Shown here one piece after another: positions 32,353 through 39,707 of a stretch of DNA of 64,000 nt; position 1 is the stretch's first letter; each line of letters opens with the position of its first letter. The DNA is from a bacterium (GTDB taxonomy: Bacteria; Sysuimicrobiota; Sysuimicrobiia; Sysuimicrobiales; Humicultoraceae): the NCBI GenBank assembly GCA_031082185.1, contig JAVHLI010000005.1, forward strand, positions 1-64,000, in the 5' to 3' direction. The notes under the pieces were generated by a model. That model searched no databases. It was not told the DNA's origin and saw nothing but the letters and a program-made list of their open reading frames with translations. The position numbers were made by a program, and so were the translations under genes.

Positions 32353-33877
32353 GGGTGCCCTCGGGTTCAGATTCCATCCGTTCACGTATAGAAGAGAGGT
32401 CGTGAATGAATGAATGTTTTCGTGCACTCCACCGGTAGACGTTCCCCTTCGTGCCCCTGCCGTGGAGAGTGGCCTTGCCTTCGTTCACGAGAACACTCAG
32501 CGCGTTATGCAGCGCCCCGCGAGACGGTTGCGGCTCTAGGAGTGCGGCGACCTCATCCCGGCTGCGGGGGGTCTCATCGAGTACCGTGTGAACCCGGCGC
32601 ACGGTCTCGGCAGCGGCCAGGAGGCCAGGGTCGCCGAGAATCTGCATCTCATCCCCGCGGAGGTCTACAACCCACTCCGCAGGGGTCTCCAGGAAGCGGC
32701 TCACGGTCTTGCAGACCCGGCGCGTCCGGGAGTGGGGGTCACGGTGAAGCTCAACTGCAACGTCCACCAGCCCGACCAGGGCATGGGAACCCGCATGGCC
32801 CAGGCCCACGTCGGCCGCACTCTTCCGCAGGTGGTGGACGAGGACCAGGGCCCAGCCCTTCCGCCGGGCGAGGAAAACCAAGGGCTGAATGGCGGCCGTG
32901 ACCGATGCCTGGTCATTTTCATCTGTGATGCCACAGACGGCCCGGACGGTGTCCACAACGAGCAGATCCGTTTCTTCCCGCGCCAGCCTGGCCACCACAT
33001 CGGGCCACGGTCTTCCGCTGGCGAAGATCAAGGTGAAGGCGGGGGAAGCCATCTCTGGGAACCGCCGCACGCGGGCCCGCCACAAGGCACGCGGCTCTTC
33101 CGTGATCCACGTGATGCGGAAGCCTGGCAGCGCCGGGAGCAACGCCCGCACGGCATACAGCAGGAGGGTCGTCTTCCCGGCCTTGCCGTGCGCCGAGAGC
33201 AGGGTCGCCAAGCCACGGCCCACGACGCCGAGCTGCCGGAGGAACGGCAGCCAGGCCACCTCAGGCGAGGTCTCATCGGCCGCCAGCGCGGCCCCGGAAA
33301 TTCGATCCGTACACGACCTCTCTCTATAGGGTGAATGAACGAATTCCAGGCCCTCTCGAACGTCATCGAGTACCCGGCCGCTGAAGGTCATCAGCGCCTC
33401 CAGGTCTGCACCATTGCGGGAATGGTGCAGCAGGTGGCCGCCGAGTTCGGCCAGGGTACGCCGCATAGCGTCCCGCTTCAGGAGCGGGATATGCTCCGCG
33501 AGGGTGACTGGCGAAAAGGTAGCGCCGAGCAGGCCCGTCAGGTACGCGGCGCCGCCCGCCTCGTCGAGGCGACCCTGTTGTCGCAGCCAATCACAAACAA
33601 CCACAAGGTCAGGCATCTTGGCCTCACGGTGGAGGGCCTCGATAGTCGAGAAGATGGCGGCGTGTCCCCGCACGTAGAAGTCGCCCACGCCAAGTCCGGC
33701 GAGGGCCGAGGCGACCGTCTCAACATCGCCATCGCGGCCGGCCAGCATCAGTCCACCGAGGACGGCCTGCTCCGCCTCGGGGTTGTGCGGAGGCGGCACG
33801 TTGCTGATGGCGGGTACGGCGGCCCTGGTGGACTTCGCCGGCCGCGTGCGGCCGATTCTACCCGGCGTGGTGATCAT
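32345..33877 (-). CDS. DnaB-like replicative helicase / RepA-type ATPase
   Basis: About 510 residues from ATG 33877, though AGGAGG ends only two bases upstream. Residues 20-160 are a DnaB N-terminal domain (PHNPEAEQAVLGGLMLAGRD, IFSTIEALHREAKMPDLVVV). Residues 210-400 are a RecA-like ATPase with Walker A LLSAHGKAGKTTLLL, Walker B TDLLVVDTVRAVCG, and VLVHHLRKSAADVG. The C-terminal 90 residues look like a winged helix (TPRSRDEVAALLEPQPSRGA). It probably unwinds DNA at the element's origin. It is the first gene of the long minus-strand run. Confidence 0.8.
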   Translation of the reverse strand: MITTPGRIGRTRPAKSTRAAVPAISNVPPPHNPEAEQAVLGGLMLAGRDGDVETVASALAGLGVGDFYVRGHAAIFSTIEALHREAKMPDLVVVCDWLRQQGRLDEAGGAAYLTGLLGATFSPVTLAEHIPLLKRDAMRRTLAELGGHLLHHSRNGADLEALMTFSGRVLDDVREGLEFVHSPYRERSCTDRISGAALAADETSPEVAWLPFLRQLGVVGRGLATLLSAHGKAGKTTLLLYAVRALLPALPGFRITWITEEPRALWRARVRRFPEMASPAFTLIFASGRPWPDVVARLAREETDLLVVDTVRAVCGITDENDQASVTAAIQPLVFLARRKGWALVLVHHLRKSAADVGLGHAGSHALVGLVDVAVELHRDPHSRTRRVCKTVSRFLETPAEWVVDLRGDEMQILGDPGLLAAAETVRRVHTVLDETPRSRDEVAALLEPQPSRGALHNALSVLVNEGKATLHGRGTKGNVYRWSARKHSFIHDLSSIRERMESEPEGTRA

Positions 33878-33923
33878 TGCCTCCTTGCCTCTTGGGCGTT
33901 TTTCCGCTAATCTTCTCTTCGGA

Positions 33924-33954
33924 GTGAACACCAAATCCAGCAGGAGTTGTTCAC
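33924..33954. promoter_or_regulatory. Inverted repeat in the divergent control region
   Basis: GTGAACA (33924-33930) and TGTTCAC (33948-33954) form an inverted repeat with 17-bp spacing between the helicase gene and the divergent plus-strand gene. It is a candidate operator controlling one or both. Confidence 0.5.
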
Positions 33955-33968
33955 TATGGAGGCCAACG

Positions 33969-34922
33969 ATGCCGACGACTGATGCCCTGAAAATCGCCTC
34001 GCTCCTTCGCGAGCTCAACACGGACACGCAGGCCGGCCCCTTCCGCCGGATCTCCAAGTTGCTGGGGCGGGACCGCCCGCCCGCGTCCTCCTGGCCGGAC
34101 CTCATCGCCCTGCGCATCGCCCCCATGGCCGAGGCCGCGCGTCAGGACCTCTGGGGCCGATCTACGCCACCATTCCCTCCCGCCCGCGGCGGCTACGCGA
34201 AGGCATGGCGGTGGCTGGAACGGTGCGCTCCTGGGACAAGCCGCGCGGCCGCAAGGGCCATCCTGCGGTGGCAGGGGGCGATGGAGCAGCAGTTCGGCCT
34301 GCATCTTGACGTGGCGGCCCCCTCGCTGACGGTCTACGCGCCGGACCTGCGAGGCCGGACGAACCTGTCTGCGGCCTCGGGCCCGCTGCTCCGACTCCTA
34401 CCCCACGTCCAAGAACTCTCGACCTTCACCGGCTGGCCGCAGGAAGACGCCGTGGCGTATGTCCTGACGGGGCGGGCGCCCCTCTATCACTGGCGGGCAC
34501 TGTGGACCAGCGCCATCGGCGGCATCCCGCAGGCGGTCATCACCCTCTGGCCCTGGGGTCTGACCGAGACCACCCTCGCCGAGGCCCTGGCGGGCCTGCT
34601 GGGCGCGAGACCGGGGCCAAGACGAGTACGCCAGAAGCGCGCCAGCCAGGCCCCGATCTGGCTTCTTGGCGGCCGGCTGCCGACTGAGGAGGACCTGGAC
34701 CTCGTGCGGCTCATGCGGAAGGCGGGGCCGCCTCCGCCTCGCCGTCGTGGCCTGATGGCGTACTGGCAAAGCCTCGCGGATAGGTGGCCCCAGGCCGGCG
34801 GCAGGCAGGTCAGTCCCCACGCGCTGCGGGTGCGGTGGGCGCGGCTGCGAAAGGACCACCCGGTGCTGGCCCGCCTCGTCCTTGGACCGGCAGGAGGGTC
34901 CCCTGACAGTGTGGCGCCGTGA
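33969..34922 (+). CDS. Element-encoded protein of unknown function
   Basis: 317 residues, not recognised. ATG 33969 lies six bases after GGAGG; a longer frame upstream overlaps the helicase start and is not credible. The N-terminus (TDALKIASLLRELNTDTQAG) and WRWLERCAPGTSRAAARAIL are helical. A central hydrophobic region (ALWTSAIGGIPQAVITLWPW) and a basic C-terminus (RRRGLMAYWQSLADRWPQAG) follow. It is the only plus-strand gene at the right end and is divergent from replication, a place where phages often keep regulators. Confidence 0.6.
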   Translation: MPTTDALKIASLLRELNTDTQAGPFRRISKLLGRDRPPASSWPDLIALRIAPMAEAARQDLWGRSTPPFPPARGGYAKAWRWLERCAPGTSRAAARAILRWQGAMEQQFGLHLDVAAPSLTVYAPDLRGRTNLSAASGPLLRLLPHVQELSTFTGWPQEDAVAYVLTGRAPLYHWRALWTSAIGGIPQAVITLWPWGLTETTLAEALAGLLGARPGPRRVRQKRASQAPIWLLGGRLPTEEDLDLVRLMRKAGPPPPRRRGLMAYWQSLADRWPQAGGRQVSPHALRVRWARLRKDHPVLARLVLGPAGGSPDSVAP

Positions 34923-34946
34923 GAGGAGGTCAGGCCGGCGGCGTTC

Positions 34947-34977
34947 TGTTGCCTTCCTGTTGCCTTACTGTTGCCTT
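34947..34977. repeat. Right arm-type repeats (three TGTTGCCTT boxes)
   Basis: TGTTGCCTT occurs at 34947-34955, 34958-34966 and 34969-34977, each 11 bp apart, about 110 bp from attR. The same box in the same orientation lies at the left end (24493-24512). Repeats phased by one helical turn on both flanks of a tRNA att site are the hallmark of integrase arm-binding sites. Confidence 0.75.
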
Positions 34978-35050
34978 ACGGAGGCCAAAACACCCCCACT
35001 GAAGCCAAAGCACCCGGAATGAACCGGAAGCACCGCAGCGGCTGAAAGCA

Positions 35051-35080
35051 AGACAGGACGCCGGTTTCAGCGTCCTGTCT
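35051..35080 (-). terminator. Stem-loop downstream of tRNA-Pro
   Basis: Perfect 11-bp inverted repeat (AGACAGGACGC at 35051-35061 and its complement at 35070-35080) with an 8-nt loop, 12 bases past the tRNA 3' end. On the minus strand it is followed only by TGCTTTCAG, so it is a weak terminator or RNA-processing hairpin. Half of it is preserved next to the other att copies. Confidence 0.5.
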
Positions 35081-35089
35081 GTGTTCTAG

Positions 35090-35145
35090 CCTGGTCGGGC
35101 CGCCGGGATTTGAACCCGGGGCCTCCTGAACCCCATTCAGGCGCG
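35090..35145 (-). repeat. attR: attR: 56-bp repeat within tRNA-Pro
   Basis: Perfect match to 24363-24418. It overlaps the 3' part of the functional tRNA-Pro, so integration regenerates an intact tRNA gene while the displaced copy remains at attL. Confidence 0.93.
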
Positions 35146-35168
35146 CTACCAAGCTGCGCTACGGCCCG
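35092..35168 (-). tRNA. tRNA-Pro (anticodon GGG), CCA encoded
   Basis: 77-nt cloverleaf on the minus strand: acceptor CGGGCCG/CGGCCCG with discriminator A and encoded CCA, anticodon stem CCTGA/TCAGG around loop ATGGGGT (anticodon GGG), and T-stem CCGGG/CCCGG with loop TTCAAAT. Its 3' half serves as attachment site for the neighbouring element, and a diverged third copy of the same end lies at 23012. Confidence 0.96.
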
Positions 35169-35224
35169 ACATCCGACGCCAAGTATAGCACCCGGCCGGA
35201 TTCCCGAACAACTTTACGGAATGG

Positions 35225-35851
35225 CTACTTGCTCTCTGCGTTGCTCTCTGCGCCCCCACGCCTCCCCGTAATCCGCAGCTCCTGCCCGCGCAGCAGACGC
35301 CCGATGTTGGCGCGGTGGCGGTAGAACGCGAAGATCACAACGGCAAGACCGAAGGCGAGGTGCACGGCCGGCTCTGAACGCAGGCGCATGACCACCGGCA
35401 CCGACAGGACCCCGAGCAGGGAGGCCAGCGAGGCGTATCTGGTTATGAGGATCACGGCGACCCAAATCCCGGCTGCGATCAGACCGGCGGCCGGTGAGAG
35501 AGCGAGCAGCACGCCGTAGGAGGTGGCGACCCCCTTCCCGCCGGCGCCCCGCAGGAAGACCGACCAGTTGTGTCCTGCGATCGCCGCCAGGCCCGCGACG
35601 ATGGTTGTCGCGGAATCCAGGCCCAGGCGTTGCGTGACGACCACGGGTAGGAGGCCCTTGAGCAGGTCCAGCGCGAGCACCAGGACGCCGACCGCCGGGC
35701 CGGCAACGCGGTACACGTTGGAGGCGCCAATGTTGCCGCTGCCTTCCTTGCGGATGTCGCGTCCTGTGGCGGCGCGCACCACGAGAAGGCCAAACGGAAC
35801 GGCGCCCAGCAGGTAGGCGCCCACCACGGCGAGGGCGGCCAAAGCGATCAA
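35225..35851 (-). CDS. plsY: Glycerol-3-phosphate acyltransferase PlsY
   Basis: 208-residue polytopic membrane enzyme that transfers acyl from acyl-phosphate to glycerol-3-phosphate, the first step of phospholipid synthesis. It has the three PlsY active-site loops: KEGSGNIGASNVYRVAGP, AGHNWSVFLRGAGGKGVATS, and the C-terminal YRHRANIGRLLRGQE. I start it at TTG 35851, which overlaps the der stop (TTGA); no ATG fits and the hydrophobic N-terminus then begins as usual. The frame reads on through der upstream without meaning. It is in an operon with ispH and der. Confidence 0.94.
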   Translation of the reverse strand: MIALAALAVVGAYLLGAVPFGLLVVRAATGRDIRKEGSGNIGASNVYRVAGPAVGVLVLALDLLKGLLPVVVTQRLGLDSATTIVAGLAAIAGHNWSVFLRGAGGKGVATSYGVLLALSPAAGLIAAGIWVAVILITRYASLASLLGVLSVPVVMRLRSEPAVHLAFGLAVVIFAFYRHRANIGRLLRGQELRITGRRGGAESNAESK

Positions 35852-37206
35852 GCGGGACCTTCCTCTCCCCTGCGCCGCCGCATCACCAGCCGCAGCGGCG
35901 TGCCGGTCAGGTCGAAAGCCGCCCGGACGGCCCGCTCCAGGTATCGGAGATAGGCCTGCTGCATCTTGGCCGGATCGTTTACGAACAGCACCACGATGGG
36001 CGGACGCGTAGCGGGCTGTGTCGCGTAGAAGACCTTCAGGCGCCGGCCGAAGGAATCCGCGGGTGGCTCTCTTAGGGCCACCGCGTTCCCGATGACCCGG
36101 TTGAGCGGGCCGGTGGCGATTCGCCCGCGGTGGGACTCGGCCACGCGCGCGATAGCCTCGAACACCTCCGCGATCCCCCACCCCTCCGTGGCCGAGACGG
36201 CCAGGATCGGGGCATAGCTCAGGAAGCGCAGGGCCCGCCGGGCCGCCTGCTCGCGTGGCCGGTCTGGCGCGGGCGAGGACGCGATGCGGTCCCACTTGTT
36301 CATGACCACCAGAACGCCGCGGCCGGCATCGGCGATCTCGCGGCCGATTCGCTGGTCCTGGTCGGAAACCGGTTCGGAGCCGTCCAGCACCAGCACCGCC
36401 ACGTCCGCCCGCGCGATTGCGGCCCGTGAGCGACCGGCGCTGTAGGCCTCGACGGCCGCGGCGACCCGCGCGCGGCGACGCAGTCCCGCGGTGTCCACGA
36501 GCACGTAGGTACGGCCGCCCCGCTCGCACGGCGTATCCACCGAGTCGCGGGTGGTGCCCGGCGTGGCGTCCACCACGACGCGCTCCTCGCCCAGCATCGC
36601 GTTGACCAGCGACGATTTGCCCACGTTGGGCCGGCCGACGATCGCCACCGCGATCGGTTCCCCGGCCGCCTCTCCGGTCTCGGCCAGCGGAGCCTCGGCC
36701 GGGAGGAGGGCTATCACCGCGTCCAGCAGGTCGCCGGTCCCGCGGCCGTGGATGGCAGAGACCGGGAATGGAGCCCCAAGTCCCAGTTCGAAGAACTCCT
36801 GGGCTCCGATCTCCTGGGCCGGTCCGTCCACCTTGTTGGCGACGACCAGCACCGGAGAGCGCGCGCGGCGAACGATCTCGGCGATGTCGCGGTCCTCGGA
36901 CAGGATCCCGTCTCGCACGTCCACCACGAACAGGACCAGGTCGGCCTCCTCGATCGCCGCATCGGACTGCGCCCGCACTCTGGTCTCTAGGCCCTCTGCC
37001 GTCGCCGACCGCAGCCCACCCGTGTCCACCACCGTGAAGCGGCGGCCGCCCCACTCGGCAACCGCGTAGAGCCGGTCCCGGGTAACGCCCGGGTGATCCT
37101 CCACGATGGCGTGCCGCCGGCTGACCAGCCGGTTGAACAAGGCGGACTTGCCAACGTTGGGTCGGCCGATGATGGCGACGACCGGCAACGAGGCGCGGGT
37201 GGTCAT
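35848..37206 (-). CDS. der: Ribosome-associated GTPase Der (EngA)
   Basis: 452 residues with two tandem G domains and a C-terminal KH-like domain. First G domain: IIGRPNVGKSALFN, DHPGVTRD, VDTGGL, ANKVDG. Second: IVGRPNVGKSSLVN, TPGTTRDSVDTPCE, VDTAGL, MNKWD. The KH-like domain includes LKVFYATQPATRPPIVVLFV. It is essential for 50S subunit assembly. It overlaps ispH upstream by four bases and plsY downstream by four. Confidence 0.97.
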   Translation of the reverse strand: MTTRASLPVVAIIGRPNVGKSALFNRLVSRRHAIVEDHPGVTRDRLYAVAEWGGRRFTVVDTGGLRSATAEGLETRVRAQSDAAIEEADLVLFVVDVRDGILSEDRDIAEIVRRARSPVLVVANKVDGPAQEIGAQEFFELGLGAPFPVSAIHGRGTGDLLDAVIALLPAEAPLAETGEAAGEPIAVAIVGRPNVGKSSLVNAMLGEERVVVDATPGTTRDSVDTPCERGGRTYVLVDTAGLRRRARVAAAVEAYSAGRSRAAIARADVAVLVLDGSEPVSDQDQRIGREIADAGRGVLVVMNKWDRIASSPAPDRPREQAARRALRFLSYAPILAVSATEGWGIAEVFEAIARVAESHRGRIATGPLNRVIGNAVALREPPADSFGRRLKVFYATQPATRPPIVVLFVNDPAKMQQAYLRYLERAVRAAFDLTGTPLRLVMRRRRGEEGPA

Positions 37207-38093
37207 GGAACCGGCAGGTCGGCGGCCTGCTTCATCTCGAGCCCGATCTGCCGGAGTCGCTCGACGACCTCGGCAATGATCCAGTCAGGCGTGGATGCGC
37301 CCGACATCACACCTACCCGATCGACGCCTGCGAACCAGGCCGGATCGAGTTCGCGCGGGGCCTCGATGTGATAGGTGGGCAACGAGTGCGACCGGCCGAT
37401 CTCGGCCAGGCGGGTGGTGTTGCTGCTGTGTTGTCCGCCCACCACGACCAGAGCACCCACCTCTCCAACCATGATCTCGGCCTCCTCTTGCCTGACGGTG
37501 ATGGCCGGGCAGAGGGTATTGAGGACCTTCAGCTCTCTGGTACGCAGCGCCAGGTCGCCCACGATCTCTCTGAAGTTCAAAACGGATTGCGTGGTCTGCG
37601 AAATCACGGCGGTCTTGCCGCGCAGGCGCACCGCCGCGGCTTCCGCGCGATCGTGCACCACAGTCACACGATCACCCAGAGCTTCCTTGAGGGTCACCAT
37701 CTCGGGATGGCCGTGATCGCCGACCGCGATTACCTGGTAGCCTTCCTCGGCCAGGCGGTAGGCGAGCGAGTGGGCCCGCGTGACAACCGGACAGGTGGCG
37801 TCCACCACGGCCATGCCGCGCGCCCTGGCGGCCTCCAGCACCGCGCTCTCCACCCCGTAGGCGGAAACGACGAAGACCTCGCCGCCCAGGTCACGGAGAT
37901 CATCGGCCACGCAGATGCCGGCTTCCTCGAGCCGCCCGACCACCTGCGGGTTGTGAATCAACGGCCCCCAGGTCTGGACGCCGCCGGCGTGCCCGCGTGC
38001 CGCCGTCTCGGACATCTCCACCGCGCGCCGGACTCCGCCGCAGAACCCCTGATGCCTGGCAAGCACTACCTCCAAGCGCCACCCCGAAGCCAC
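37203..38093 (-). CDS. ispH: 4-hydroxy-3-methylbut-2-enyl diphosphate reductase IspH
   Basis: 296 residues. It is the last enzyme of the MEP isoprenoid pathway and makes IPP and DMAPP using a 4Fe-4S cluster. The three cluster cysteines lie in RHQGFCGGVRRAVE, VVDATCPVVTRAHSL and LNTLCPAITVRQ. Substrate motifs include GDHGHPEM, ISQTTQSVLNF, GGQHSSNTTRL and SGASTPDWII. The start is uncertain: GTG 38093 has no clear ribosome site, and a TTG six codons on (giving LEVVLARHQGFCGGV) fits the family equally well. Operon with der and plsY. Confidence 0.95.
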   Translation of the reverse strand: MASGWRLEVVLARHQGFCGGVRRAVEMSETAARGHAGGVQTWGPLIHNPQVVGRLEEAGICVADDLRDLGGEVFVVSAYGVESAVLEAARARGMAVVDATCPVVTRAHSLAYRLAEEGYQVIAVGDHGHPEMVTLKEALGDRVTVVHDRAEAAAVRLRGKTAVISQTTQSVLNFREIVGDLALRTRELKVLNTLCPAITVRQEEAEIMVGEVGALVVVGGQHSSNTTRLAEIGRSHSLPTYHIEAPRELDPAWFAGVDRVGVMSGASTPDWIIAEVVERLRQIGLEMKQAADLPVP

Positions 38094-38213
38094 GCGTTCA
38101 TTGATTGAGGATAGCAGACCCCCCGGTAGGGTACAATGTAACGGTCAGAGTTGGTAGAATTGACGCAGTCAAGTGGCTCGTAGCATGCGAAGAACCGGAA
38201 GGAGGCGTCTGAA

Positions 38214-39227
38214 GTGACAAGATTGGCAACAACCGCGATTCTGATGTTCCTGGTGGCCGGACTGATAGGCGTGGATCCGGGGCAGGCAGGCCCGGCCCCG
38301 TGGAAGCCCGCCCGGCCGATCACCATCATCGTTCCCTGGGCGGCCGGCGGCTCCACGGACATGACCGCACGGATCATGGCCAGCCAGATGGAGAAGCCCC
38401 TAGGCCAGAAGATCGTGATCATCAACAGCCCGGGCGCCGGCGGCGCGATCGGCATGAAGGAAGTCTGGGACCGGCCCCGCGACGGCTACACCTGGACCGC
38501 CAACTCGAGCACGGCGGCCATCAGCTACGCGGTACTGGGCCAGCTCGACCTAACCCACAGGGACTGGCTGTACTTCTACTCTCTCTACGCTCCAAACGTG
38601 ATAGCTGTGCGGGCCGACTCGCCGATCAAGGATGTGAAGGGTCTGATTGACGCCATGAAGGCACGGCCCGGCGCCGTGACGGTCTCCTCGGCGGGCGCCG
38701 GCAGCTCCGGACACCTGGCGGCCGAGACCTTCAGGCTCGCCGCGGGCACGACCTACCGGCACATCGCCTACGCGGGCGGGGCGCCCGCGGTGGTTGCCGC
38801 CGTGGCGGGCGAGGTGGAAGTGGTGATGCAGCTCTCCATGGAAGCCGCGGAGATGCTGCGGGCCAAACGGCTGCGCGCGCTGGCGGTCATGTCGAGCACC
38901 CCGTTGGAGCTGAACGAGTACGGTACCATCCCTGCCATTACCACCTTCATTCCCAACTTCCCGGAAACCGGCTCGTACTTCGGGGTCATGGTCCCAAAGG
39001 ATCTCCCGGCGGCAGTGGTCGCGGCGGTTGACGAGGCCTTCCTGTACGCCGCGGACACGTTCACGCTGCGCAGTTTTGCCAAGCACATGGGCACCGCGCA
39101 TGCGTCTCTGTCCGGGAAGCGGGCTTCTGACATTACCGAAGCCAAAGCAAGAAGGGTGGCCTGGACGCTGTTCGACGCGGGCCTGGCCAAGCGGTCGCCG
39201 GCGGATCTGGGCATCCCGAAGCCGTGA
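38214..39227 (+). CDS. tctC: TctC-family tripartite tricarboxylate transporter substrate-binding protein
   Basis: 337 residues from GTG 38214 with GGAGG eight bases upstream. A signal peptide (residues 1-25, LATTAILMFLVAGLIG) leads the mature protein. Family motifs are RPITIIVPWAAGGSTDMTAR, INSPGAGGAIGMKEV, ADSPIKDVKGLIDAMKARPG and HIAYAGGAPAVVAAVAGEVE. It binds a carboxylate outside the membrane for TctA/TctB. A weak promoter (TTGACG, 15-bp spacer, TAGCAT at 38160-38186) lies upstream. The ligand is not predictable. It opens a five-gene plus-strand operon ending in glpD. Confidence 0.92.
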   Translation: MTRLATTAILMFLVAGLIGVDPGQAGPAPWKPARPITIIVPWAAGGSTDMTARIMASQMEKPLGQKIVIINSPGAGGAIGMKEVWDRPRDGYTWTANSSTAAISYAVLGQLDLTHRDWLYFYSLYAPNVIAVRADSPIKDVKGLIDAMKARPGAVTVSSAGAGSSGHLAAETFRLAAGTTYRHIAYAGGAPAVVAAVAGEVEVVMQLSMEAAEMLRAKRLRALAVMSSTPLELNEYGTIPAITTFIPNFPETGSYFGVMVPKDLPAAVVAAVDEAFLYAADTFTLRSFAKHMGTAHASLSGKRASDITEAKARRVAWTLFDAGLAKRSPADLGIPKP

Positions 39228-39703
39228 ACGTGCCGGCATCCCGATCGGCCCCGGCCGACGTGGCCGCGGGCCTGGCGCTCGGCGTCCTCTCCCTGGCCTT
39301 TCTGGTCGGGGCCCTGCGGATGCCGATGCACACCATGCACTGGACCTGGCTCAACGCGCCTGGACTGGTGCCCACGGTCCTGGCAGCCGTGCTGCTGGCC
39401 CAGGCGCTTGCCCTCACGCTCCGCGGGCTGCGCCACCTCCGGGCGCGGTCGGGTGATGTAGAACTGGTTGACCGCGCGCTCCGGTGGGGAGCCGGCCGGG
39501 TCGTATTGACGCTCGTACTTGCCCTTGCCTTCGCCTTCCTTATGGGCCGCATGCCGTTCGCGATCCTGACCGCCCTTTTCGTCTTCACCATGACCATGGC
39601 GTTTCGGGGGACGAGCGCGTGGAAGGCCGTCGCATCGGCGCTCATCACTGCGGCCACCGTAACCTGGGTGTTCACGAGGGTGTTCCTGGTTCCGCTGCCC
39701 TGA
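39224..39703 (+). CDS. tctB: TctB-family small membrane subunit
   Basis: 159 residues with four predicted helices (GLALGVLSLAFLVGALRM, LVPTVLAAVLLAQALALTL, VVLTLVLALAFAFLMGRMPF, SALITAATVTWVFTRVFLV). This is the usual shape of the poorly conserved TctB subunit. It starts at GTG 39224, overlapping the tctC stop (GTGA). It forms the membrane complex with TctA in this sodium- or proton-driven transporter. Confidence 0.88.
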   Translation: MNVPASRSAPADVAAGLALGVLSLAFLVGALRMPMHTMHWTWLNAPGLVPTVLAAVLLAQALALTLRGLRHLRARSGDVELVDRALRWGAGRVVLTLVLALAFAFLMGRMPFAILTALFVFTMTMAFRGTSAWKAVASALITAATVTWVFTRVFLVPLP

Positions 39704-39707
39704 AGCC

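Larger units (their letters stand above)
24363..35145. mobile_element. Integrated phage-like (satellite-like) element in tRNA-Pro
   Basis: Bounded by perfect 56-bp att repeats, with the integrase next to attL and the intact tRNA-Pro(GGG) at attR. Cargo: an autoregulated operon (RHH protein, two small proteins, integrase), a repeat-domain gene, and an eleven-gene minus-strand run from a DnaB-like helicase to phage-like small proteins, including a large terminase and an Hjc-like nuclease. A divergent unknown gene lies near the right end. No portal, major capsid, tail, lysozyme or conjugation gene is recognisable. 9-bp arm motifs with 11-bp period lie inside both ends. Confidence 0.9.

Noticed and set aside
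38160-38186. Promoter TTGACG-15-TAGCAT before tctC as a separate feature
   Set aside because: The 15-bp spacer is too short for confidence; mentioned only under tctC.
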